Part shown: positions 26,801-38,800 of the stretch, one piece after another | Layout of the letters: each line of letters begins with the position of its first letter | Numbering within the stretch: position 1 is the stretch's first letter | Assembly (NCBI GenBank): GCA_017506865.1 | Contig: JAFCMP010000016.1 | Coordinates: 186,001 to 250,000 of the forward strand | Direction of reading: 5' to 3' | DNA length: 64,000 nucleotides | Origin: Tribonema minus | Taxonomy: Eukaryota; Sar; Xanthophyceae; Tribonematales; Tribonemataceae | The notes under the pieces: generated by a model | Seen by the model: the letters and a program-made list of their open reading frames with translations, nothing else | The model's database searches: none | Told to the model about the DNA's origin: nothing | Translations under genes and position numbers: made by a program

Positions 26801-29800
26801 CGATCGATGTATTATCTGGCAGTATGTTGTGGTGAACTAGTTTTGGCCGGGACCAGCGGCGAGCTTCTTTGTGCCAATGATGTCTGCACATGCCCATGCA
26901 GTCAATGAACATGTTGAAAAGAGTATGCTTGGGGTTGCATGTCAATCTTGTATCGAGAGGTGCCAGAGCGGGTAGAGCTCTGCGCTCAGGTTCATGTGGG
27001 CCAAATCACATGCATCAAGCATACTGGGCTCATCGACAAAATGCGATGTCTGGCGCACTAAGTCGATGCTGTGCATGCGCGCATGCATTGTGGGACATCA
27101 TGCCATCTTGGTCGATCATACGAGAACAGTTTCTACGGTCATGTAATCAAAATGTTGGGTTTGTGGTTGTGGTGCTGTGATGCACTGCAGGCGCTGGAAG
27201 CGGGCCTGAGCAAGCTGTACCAGGCAGATCCTGCTGTTGAGGTGAGCTTTATGCTCGCTGCAAACACATGTTCTAGCTCATCACTTCAACAGATCACTTT
27301 GCGCCAGCTTTGGGCTCGCTTTTATCCGTTGTGACAAAAGCCCCTGCACCGGCGGGATGGACATCCACCTGTGTAACCTCAATGCATGTACCTCGTGAGA
27401 CACTGCATGTCACTATTGTTGTGCTAGACGACACTGTTGTAGTTTTGAATGCCTGCCGCCAGCGTCAACAATAACAAGCTAGCTCAGTATACACAGGACA
27501 TGTGGCCTCCCTGGGGCCATGGTGTTTTATCAGAATATTGTACAAGTCAGTCTATTATTGATTTCATGATTTGAAAGTTGACATGAGTTAGAAGCAAGGG
27601 AATCAAAGCTACTTCAGGAGCAGAGATATAAGGCTGCTCTGCACATCCATGCATACAAAGCACTTCACCGAAAACTGGAATGGTTTTGTGCATGCACCAT
27701 GACTATATTCAGCTGTTTCCAGTGGACCAAAAGCTCCGCACGTTCACCTCTGCAATCTAGCCAGTATATGTTGCATCGACGACAGGAGATCAGGTCAGGG
27801 CTTCGCATCTGTGGTGTGTTTCATATATTTTGACAGGTGCACACCTGTGCCTCGGGGCCGGGACTATGGCGTCATAAGTCAGGTTGAGGTTGCACCCACT
27901 AACAACTGCTCGATTGGGTGCACTACAGTAGTGCTGCATCCCTTGGACTTCTTGCAGCATGTACCACCGATCGCATTCAAGCTTCATCAAGGCCAATAAC
28001 ATGTGGTGGTTCAACTCTGTAGTTGAGGCTTAACAACAGTCCGCAATCACATCTGACATGTCGTGTCAAATGTATCGTTGCTAAAATCTGATAACAGTTG
28101 CACACTTGTTGGGTTTTTGCACGGGCGATGGAATCAAACAAAAATAAATTTCAAGCTTAACGGTTCAGTCAGACCCGCTCTTGTTTTGCGAGTGGTTTTA
28201 CAAGCCGACCCACCCTTGGAGTGGTTACGCGCTTTGATGCATGGTGTGGACGAGGTCAACTCGCGAGCAACCCTGAATCTATCCAACGAAGACCTGCCCC
28301 TTCGTTTTTTTCCTCTTTGAAACGTGTCGTGCAGCCTCATTTTTTGTTTTCGTTTGATTTTTGATCCACACGCGACACTTGTTCTGTGCCTCGGGCAGAA
28401 CTCAGTTCTGGAGCTACAACGTCATCAATTGGGCTGAGGCCCAATAGTGGTGGCTTAATAACAGTTCCTCAATCACATCTAACATGTCGTGGCACCTGCA
28501 ATGTTGGGCAACTTAGGTCAGCGTGAACGACAGAGGCGAGCACATTGCGTGCTGAGGCTCAATAGCAGTCCGCGAATCAATCTCACATGTCGTGTCAACT
28601 GCATTGCTGTGCAACTCAGGTCAGTGTGAACGACAGAGGCGAGCACATTGTGTGCTGCCTCGGCGAACTGCACCTAGAGCAGTGCCTGAAGGATTTGAGA
28701 GAGCAGTACGCAAGGGTGGAGGTGAGCGCAGCTCAAAGTTGAAGTTTCCATTTGGAATGTTGAAGTGCTGATCACAGGCCATCACATGCTGGAGTCCAAT
28801 GTTTGGTGCCACAGTTGGTATGCCCTCGGGAGCAACTGATCGAATCTATTCAGGCGTCTGTCAAACTTTAGGGTCGAGCAGGGCATCAACTTTAACATTG
28901 AAGTATCTGCTGGACACATGCACCGCTGGACCTCTCAGGGGCCTCAGCCAGGGCTGACCTGCGCTGAATAACTTCACCATGGTCATTGCGCATGCGTAAG
29001 CCATACCGTCTTGTTCGATATCATGGACCGGGTCCAACATTTGCGACAGTTTTAACAGCAGGACCCAAATCATAGGTCACCCTTTTAACTGACCAACCCA
29101 AAATGTTGGACCACGGGGGTTCCAGAACCTCATGCAACTACATGCTCAGTAACTTCCACCGTTCGTGTGTCTTGAACATCATCATATGACTGTATGCCAT
29201 GACAATGCAGCGATTGAATTGGCTGGAAGCATGCAAAAACTGCAAGCACCATACATGCATGAAGCAACAGAAGCCACAGCCAGCAGCATGATCCTGCTGG
29301 CAGGACAGGAGGTTTTCTGGGCGTTTTCTGAGCAGCAACGACTCGTGTTTGAAGCATGCACTCTGTCATCGCTGATCCTAGCAAATGGTTGTGGTTCCTT
29401 ATGAATCAGGCACCGCGATCGCGCCCTCTCTTGCTGCAGCAACAGCTGCAGAGGCAGTCCCTCACTGAGTCACGCCACGCCATGACCACTACAGCAACCA
29501 CTCAGTATCTACGCGTAGGAAGCCAAGAGTGCGTTGCCTGCCAGCTTTCACAGCTGTCTCTGCAGCGTCCTTGGCTTTCTTAGCCTTCGTGGGCCTGCCG
29601 TTGTAAATTGCCCACGAGGTCGGTCCGAGGTTTTGTGTTGAACCGGAAAAACACCGGCGGCGGCGGTGGCACACACGCGGATCACCCCTAGTGTATGCTG
29701 GGGTTGTGCTTTGAGGCCGTTCCATATATCGCAGTCACCCTTTTCACTGGCCATCCCAAACTCGCGGGCCCCCCCCTTTTTACTCTCGTACCGCAAATGT

Positions 29801-32800
29801 TGGACCCGGTCCATGATATCGATCAAGACGGTAGTTTACTTGCGTCAGTGGAGCCACGATCGGCCCTGCCACCAGATGAGCATGTGTGGCTTAGCATGGC
29901 AACTAATAAGGCCTTGAAGCGTCCATGTTCCACACACGATCTACATTAAGTACTCTGACCGGAGACCTATGGCGACTTTGCTTCGGAAAGCTTATCTCAC
30001 TGAATGTACATCTGCCAGTATTCAGGGACGCAATCTGATCTGTGGCGGCTTCGCTTTGCAAGGATTCTCTTGCTGAATATTTCAGCATACTGCAAGTTTC
30101 AACTGCCAGTGATCAAAGGGGCAGGTTGATGGCATCATGAGTGAATTTTTTTATTTTTTAAAACGGTCATTGAGTGCGCTCTGGGGGTGCTGGCAGCTAT
30201 GTTAGTACCCATCTCTACCACCGAGGCTGCCCTTGATGCCTGGGATTGTGTACTGACGGCATGAGTGGTTCTGCATGTGCCATCATATGGGAATTGAATT
30301 TTGAGACCGCCTCACATGATGCCTGTAACTGCACTCGCCTTCATTCGATGCCTGTAATCATACACTGACGACATACTGGATTTTTCCTGCCATACTTGGA
30401 GGTTCTGGTTTTCCTTACTTCAATGCTTGCTTCCTCCTCGCGTTTCTCGTGCTCATGCAGGTGCGCGTATCCCCCCCTCTGGTCTCATTCCGCGAGACTG
30501 TTCTGGCTCCCGGTACCCTGGACCGGGACGGTTCCATCGTGAACGCTGGCGAAATAGTGCGCCCCGGGCAGATGAGCATACCACCGTGGTCCGAAGAAGA
30601 GGCGCTGCAGGCTGCAAATTTCAGGTATTCTGAAGTAGTTGTATTTGAGCTCTGCAGAAGAAATAAGTGTGATATTGAAGTATCCACCGTGGTCTGTAGA
30701 AGAGGCGCTGCAGGCTGCAAATTACAGGTATTATACAGTTGAAGTTGAAGTTCAAGTTGAGTCAAACAGAACGTAGGTGTTATGTTGAGGTATCCACCGT
30801 GGTTTGAAGAAGAGGCGCTGCTGGCTGCAAATTACAGGTATTCTACTGTTGAAGTTGAGCTTTGTGCAGAAGAAATGTGTGTCATATTGAAGTAGCCAGA
30901 GATATTTAGGTGTCATGTTGATGTAGATGTAGCTGAAAACATAAATAACTGCGTAATGCCTGTTGTCCCCGCATTGCTGCTTTGTGTGGCAATACAGGCT
31001 GCATCAACGAACATGATGTGACACAACAGAAGTAACAGGAATACTGCATGTGCTCCGTCAAACCGCCGCTCCAAGTTACTCAGCCACGTCTCTTGTGAGA
31101 AGTTGATTACTTCAGTAAAACTTAATCTCAAACTCTCTCCAACCCCGGGGTCTTGATGACGCTACACGCATGATCCTGCTTGCACTCTCTGTGCATTGTG
31201 CCTCTTGTCACCTATCGCCAGAACCAGCCGCGTGCGATGCGTTGCCAGCAAACTTCACCTCAACCCCTGCTCCACTTTCCGCGCTCGTTGACGCTACACT
31301 CATAACCCTACTTGCCCCACCCGTCGCCTATGGCCAGAACTGGCGCGTGCGATGCGTGATTGCCAGCGGCGAAGTGGCGCTCACGGTGCGCTGCTCGCTG
31401 CTGCCGCTGCCATAATACTGATGAATTCTCTTGCGCGGTATTGCGCCTCTTGCCGCCCATTGCCGTCAATATATAATACTACTTGTGCTCTCCGTGCATT
31501 GCGCTTCCTGCCGCCTATCGCCAGAACTGGCCGAGTGCGATGCGTAATCGCCAGCGGGGAAGTGGCGCTCACGGTGCGCTGCTCTCCACTGCCACTGCCG
31601 GTGGCACGGCTGCTAGATGAGAGCCCCGAGTCAGTGCGCGCATTGGCGGTGCAGCTCGCGGCAGAACGGCAGCACGCTGTGCTGAGCACTGATGGAATTG
31701 ATAGCGGCTCAGGAACAGAAGGCACGCGACCATGTCAACAACTCAGTTTGTGTAGATTAAAGTCTGTTGTCTTCCGGAGAGCTTGAGAAGAGTATCATAT
31801 CTTGAAGTGAAGCGGTTGCTTGAGCTTGACGATGTACTGGGCGAGAGCCCCAGTCAGTGCGTGCGCTTGCAGTTCAGCTCGTGGCAGAACGGCAGCACGC
31901 TGTGTTGAGCACTGATGTCAGTGGCGGCGGTTCGGCAACACAAGGTGCACATTCATGTTGACACCTTGATTCATGTAGAGTAAAAGCCTGTTGGGATCAT
32001 GCTTAGATAATGAGATGCTTGACTATCTGGATGAGAGCCCTGAGTCTAAGCACGCGTTTACGGTGCAGCTCGCGGAACAGCAGCACGCTATGCTGAGCAC
32101 TGATGGGATCGGCGGCGCCTTGGGAACACATGGTTACTGTGACACCACATGTAGAAGCTCCACATTTGCGGTGATTTGTTGTGCGTCCTGTCCGGTCATG
32201 GATGCAGTGACTACTTGTCGTGCATCCTGTCAGGTAACTCCGGTCTCATTGAGTTGCACAAACGGTTATTTTGAGTACTGATTCGAGATGTTATCTTTGC
32301 TCATTGCACCGCAATGGCTTCTGTGCGTACACAGCATATACGCAGATCCTGAGCTACCTCTCAATGACACCTGTTGACCGCGCTGCGGGGCTCACAGCCA
32401 ATTTACACTGACAACGCTGCCGGTGTGATCCTCTGCAGCCACGGCAGCATCAGCAGGCAGCGCCGCCGTGACAGCGCTCCGCACAGCGCTGCTCAGCGCA
32501 ATGGAGGAGTGCCCCGAGGAGCTCACAAGAGCGGGGGCAATCACCTCGCCTCCCGCACAGGTGTGAAGAGGAAGAAGCCTCTTTGCGTTTGAATCTCTCT
32601 TCGGAGAAGGAATGTTGCATTGAGTGCACATCCAAAGAGAGGGCTTTGCGCGCCCCTAGCGAAGCGAAATTAGTAACAGTACATTGCACGTGAGCTTGCG
32701 TAGAAATGATACTGGTGTGCTTGAGGGGCAGAAACACCACCCAACGCAAATAAAGAAAAGTGCAGAAGGAATGCATTCGGCAACTGAGGACAGGGCATTT

Positions 32801-35800
32801 GTTCAACGCCAAACTTTACCTAGAGGTGTACTTCTATGCGGCAGTGGTTGATTTCAATCGGCCAAGGAGTTCATTGAGAGCATCTATGACATATGGACGC
32901 CATGCTTGGAGGGCATGGAGCAAACACTGCAGGCACAAGGAGCGACTGCCAGCGGAGCGTTGTTGTGCCTCCAAGTGCGGCAGCAGCAGTTGCTGCTGAA
33001 GCTGCTGCGTGCCAGCTGTCCAGCGCCGAAGCTCCAATGGTCAAACACTACTTGATGTTGGCATTCGAAGAGTATCGTGTGGCGCTTTCTTGCGGTGAAG
33101 GCACAGAACTGAAGGCGCAGTGGCCAGCTAGTGTGCATGCGCGCTCCGGACACGATCTTTCAGTCGGCTGCGGTGACTTGTGGGCAAATCTTTTTTATCC
33201 TGCTCAGCGGCGACTTATCGATGACCATCCTAGATGGGCAGCACGAGGAGTTGTGCGCAGGGAAGGCAGCGTCCATGCCTGCAGACGTGCTGCTGCTGCT
33301 GCTGACGTACGAAGGCGATGCGAAGCGACGCATTTGTCGTCAACTTCAAGCCACTCACGGCGTCGCCTGCATTAGCACTGGGTGGTGGCGCCGGCGGCAG
33401 CGCGGTGGCAAGGGGCAGTGACTCAGACGATCTGCTGTCACTGAGCCCACTGGACAACCGTCATCACTTCTTGGAGGCCAGTGAGCACATGGACCTGGAG
33501 TAAAGTTCCAGGCGTCACATGGCGCACGCGTCTTCAAGAATCATCTACCACGCACACTGCCCGCAGGCGAGCACGCTGCACCCACGCTGCTATACTTGTC
33601 TTGCACTTGTCTTGCAAGTGCAGCAGCGCGGGTGCAGCGTGTTCTCTTGTGGGCAGTGTGCGTGGTAGATGATCCTTGAAGTCGACTGCGCCACGTGACG
33701 CCTGGAACTCCACTCCAGGTCCATGTGCTCACTCGCCTCCAGGAAGTGGCGACAATAGTCCAATGGGCCTAGTGACAGCAGACCGTCAGTGTCACCGCCC
33801 GTTGCCGCTGCACTGCCGCCGGCGCCGCCACCAAGTGCCAATGCAGGCAATGCCGTGAGTGGCTTGAACTTGACAACAAATGTGTTGCTCCGCATCGCCT
33901 TCACGCCCTTGCAGAGCTGCTGCCGCAGGTCTGCGGGCATAGGCGCCGCCTTTTCTTTCGCATGACTCCTCGTGCTGCCCATCAGGACAGTAATTTATAA
34001 GTCGCCGGGGAGCAGCGGAGGCGCAACGAGGTGATGTGCGTTATAGTCGCCACCTGGTCGCTGGCGATCGCTCTTCCCTGTGCCTGCAGTGTCTGCTCCT
34101 TACCCTAACCCTACCCCTAACCCTAACCCAGCAGACTGTCTGAGTCACTGCCCCTCGCCGCCGCGCTGCCGTATTCAATGCTGCCGTTATTCTTCAGCAT
34201 CAAACTTCATCTATATGTGTGTTAACAAGACGTCGTCAATGCTGCCGATTGTACCGCTGAGGCCACCGCCGCGCCGATCGATGAACCTGACCCTAGCCCT
34301 AACCCTAAGCGGCAGAGCCCACTGACGCTACCCCCTTACCCCAAGGCCACCACTGAATTCACGGCTGGCAGCACTGATGACCCCCCTGCTGCGGCCTCTG
34401 CTGCTGGCAGCCTGGTGTTGAGCGATGACTCAGTGACTTGACTCAACGACTTGTGCAGCAGCGGTCTGTCCGCTCAACTTCATGCACGCGCATATACTAT
34501 GTGCGCATTGGCCACGAATCACCAACAGAGCAACTAAGTAGTCTATTTGACTGCTTGGGGGATACATGATGCAGTGGCGGCACAGGCTCATGGTGGTGAT
34601 GAATGATGAAAGTACATTCAGGCTAGATGGACAATGGACAGCGCCACAAATGCGCTCGTGTTAGTGTCCAGCACTGTGTTTGCAATCAGTTCTTCTTGTA
34701 AGTGTGCTTCTCTTTTGAAGTTATGTGCACGTACACCAATACAGTTAGGTACGTGGGAGCACTGCTGGTGCTAAAATGCTCTCACCGCATCACCCAATCT
34801 CACTCTAACTAGTAGCCATCCGTTACCTTGCTTGTTTCTCGCCCTTGAGCACCCTCACCCTGTCCCTACGATGATAGCTAATTTCACTCCAGCCATGACC
34901 AAGTCTGAATCGGCCAATATACGCTACAGTATGAACGAACCCAATCAACACAACTGGTATCATAGCACGCTGCTGCCAATGAGATCAAGTGTGCTCAGAT
35001 TGCGCGCTCTTCAATTTGCTGCCGATACATACAGGGCGCGTACGAAGATCTACTGCGGCGCGTTCTGGCATTTGGACCGCGCAACACTGGCGCAAATGCG
35101 CTCGCTCTGTCGCCAAAGTTACGCGTGCGCGTCGCCACTGACGGCACTGGCTTCCATGATGCGGGCGAAGACCCGGTGAGTATCAGTAGGGTTAGGGTTG
35201 GAGCGGTTGGACTCCAGGGGAAGTAAGAAAGTTTCTTTAGCGGATGATATCCCCAAACAAATGCGCATTTGGCTTCTAGGGCCTGACAAATGTGCTTCGT
35301 TGCAACGTTGTCCCTGCAACAGAGGGGCTGACCATGAAGACAGAGCATGTCTGCGGTGCCTTTGCATGCTTGCACTTGCTTCCGCCACAACTGGCGTACA
35401 AGTTGTGTCGCCGCTAGCACCCTACACCCATAGCTCATCACCTTGAGTAGCTACTGGCATTCATGAGCTGCCATGAATGTGGGCAATCCCTTACCTCAAG
35501 CTCCACCTATGCCTGTTGGGCAAATGGTGTTCGATCCTACAACAGCCAGGGCAACATGTCTGGACTGAAGTTCTGCATGCGTTGTTTGTCTGTTTCGCGA
35601 TGCAGAGCCGAGAGGGCATCATCGATGCGGATGCTGGCGCATGTGCCGGTGCATGGAGGTTGCTGGAGAACAGCTTGCTCACAGGTACTTCAATTTTTGA
35701 AGTACTGCTACTGCCCCTGCTGCTGCACGGCGCAGTGTGCTCCTCGTTCGAGTGCCTACATTGCACACCAAAGGGGTAGCATGTTGCATATATCTGGAAG

Positions 35801-38800
35801 AAAAAGCCCTTTGGAGACCACATGCAGAGCATGCAGCATGCCCCTTGCTTGCACCACACAGCATTCGTCCCCATCAGACAAAAGGCTGACTTTTGGCTGC
35901 AGCACCTTGCTGCTGAACTGCTAAGTATGCCCCTCGTTGCAGCGCACACATAGGACAACACGCCTTGCTGCAGCGCATTGCATACCCCTGACCGCACCTC
36001 CTTGCATGCACCTTACAGATGCCTGCAGCAAATCGTTTACCCTATGGTGCACAAAATCAGCATCCGGCTGCGCCACACAGCATGTTGCAATATCAAGAGG
36101 CAGGTGATGGCCACTTGGCTGCACCACCCAGCGAATCCTTGCTGCATGCCATTTCAGCAAGATATTTGCTGGCGGTTTTCAGACATGTTTGCTAGTGTAG
36201 GGCTCGTGTACCCTTGCACTAGCGAATGGACCAGCTGCATGTAGGGGGACGCATGTTGTTCAAGAATGTTACTAGGGAAACGGTTTTCTTAGGCGCTGCC
36301 CCAAAACAGATTATCAAGCACCCGGCTTGACCCTGGAGATGGACATTGATGTGCTCGTGCTTACGCCCTATCGTGTAGGGTAGGTATGTGCTTATGCTCC
36401 AAACATTACTGCAAACCCCAATACCATCGCCCCAACCCCTTGTTTGTTCCACACAGGTTTTCAGGTGGCATGCAACCAGGGCCCGCTGTGTGCAGAAGAG
36501 ATGTACGGCGTACTTTTTCAGGTGAAGTTGATATTGAAGTACATGATGCAGTTGACAATATTGAGGCATTTGGCCTGTCATGTCACAATGCAACATGCAG
36601 AGTCGCGTTGTATGTTGTGTAGCTGAAACTTCATGGGGCAGCTGATGTGAAGTTTGAAGTGTAGTGGCAGGGTATGCACGTATGCTGGTACGCCCGCCAT
36701 CTCTGATCGCTGCTACCTTGCAACTGCAATTGTTTCTGGGTAGTGACCACTTGTGCTTATGACGTGTTCGTTTACTCCACCTGGCTCTGGCGAGTCACCA
36801 CTTGTGCTTAAGACGTGTTGGGTTAGTTCACGCTGGCGCAGTTGCCCTGATCACTTTTCTTTTCCGCGCCTATTCAATTATTTATCTCCGCGTCAGATGA
36901 AGTGGAGTATATGTGACCACAACATACTCACGATATTCGTCTAGCCCATTCTCTTGCACTGAAATTGATCCCTTTTCGCTGTCTGCGACTCAGATTGAGT
37001 GCATTGAGGTGACTGCAAGAGCCATTGGCCTGACAGGGTCACCGCTGCCACCACCACCACCGTCAACAGCGGATGCTCAACCGCCAGCAGCGCAACCCGA
37101 TTCGCCAACACCATCGACCGCCAGTTCCGATTGGTCGGCAAAGCCTTGGGAAAGGTATGCAATGCAAGCACCATGTTGTGGCATGACATAATCATATGAG
37201 ATCGTGCATGCCGGTGCAATCCCAGTCTCCTGCACTGTCGCTGATGCTGTATAGAAGTATAAAACAATAGCACCAATTGGTCGGTCGAGCGCAAGAAGAC
37301 GCGTGTGATTAGAATTTTGGCAGCTTTTTGCTCAGGGCCTTGCTTTTAATGTATTCCATAGCACCCCCTGCGCTCTTATTGATGATTTCTGGCGTGTTTG
37401 CAAAAGTTGCAGATGCTGCTCAATTGCCTGTGCTTTGCTGAAACTAGCAAGAGTCATCATGGCTCGACTCAATGGCTCATCATTGCGTCCACTCAATGGA
37501 GTTCTCAGATCAGATGATCAGGTTGGGTGGTTGATGCGCCCGGGCCTCGAGTTCAACTTTGTCAGACACTAACAGCCGCACATGACGACCTTTTGCCGCA
37601 CAAGTGTTATTTGGGGTTGTACTGCACATGTAATTCCATGCAACAATGACAAAGAAGTGTGGTTATTTTGTTGCGTTGCTCATCACCCCCCTCTTCCCCC
37701 CCCCCCCCAATGGTGACAGTATCAATGTTAGGTACATGTTGTGGTTATGGCTCAATCAATCCATTCATTCACATTGCTCATCAGGCACTGAACCATCAAT
37801 CATGCATTGTCTTGAGCATTGGCTGCTGCTTAGCCCTAAACCTAACCTGAGTAAATTACAGGTTCGGTTCGCTGTCTGTCCAAGTCGTTGGTTGGTGCCT
37901 AACCCTAATCCTACCCCTCACCCTTGCCCTAACCCTCATTACAGGTTTGGTCCGCTGTCTGGCCAAGTCATTTCCAGCGCCAAAGTGGCGTGCAGAGCTG
38001 CCTTCTTAGCGTGTCCGGTGCGACTGGTGGAGGCCTTCTACGCGTGCTCACTGCAGTGCGATCAACGGTATGTGAATGAATGATCAAATGAATGAGTGAA
38101 TGCAGCTGGTCATCTGATGCGCAGGCCTTCTACGCATGCTCGCTGCAGTGCGATCAACGGTATGCACGTGTTTGTGTACATAATCATATAGAAGTATGTG
38201 TCCTTCAAATTACTTTTTTACGTCTCGTAAGTCTCGTAAGCATGAATTACTTTGACGTATGTACACAACACAAGTCCAACTTCCAAAATTTGAAACCAGA
38301 GCACGTGCCAACTAATTGCCAAAGTAGATTCAAAGGTTTCTACGAATGCTCACTGCAGTGCAATCAATGGTGTGTGAATGAATGGCCAAATGAATGAGTG
38401 ATGGCAGCTGGGTCATCTGATGTCTGATGTAGAGGCCTTCTGCGCATGTTCGCTGCAGCATAGCAATGGTGTGCGAATGATTGAGGGCATGGGATGAGTG
38501 CACGCAGATGAAAAGTAGAAACACTCTGTTCAGATATAGTAGAATTATGGTGATGCCACTACTGTCAGTTGAGGTTGGAGTTCAAATCCGAAGCACCTTG
38601 CGGGTCAGTGCGGTCCACGGAGGCGTATGTATGTTTACATGTATGCATGTGTACTGTTATAAATCTATGCGCACGAGTCACTTCTTCTATCTAGGAGCTG
38701 GGCGCAACACCAAGACACCGACACCGAAGCAGAATCTGCAGGTGTTTGAGCAGGCTGCGGCACCTGATATTAAACCTACGAAAAATTCTGTTCAGCCTCT

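Noticed and set aside
26955-27015. tRNA-like string (GGTAGAGCTC, GGTTCA)
   Set aside because: No acceptor stem or cloverleaf pairing can be formed around it.
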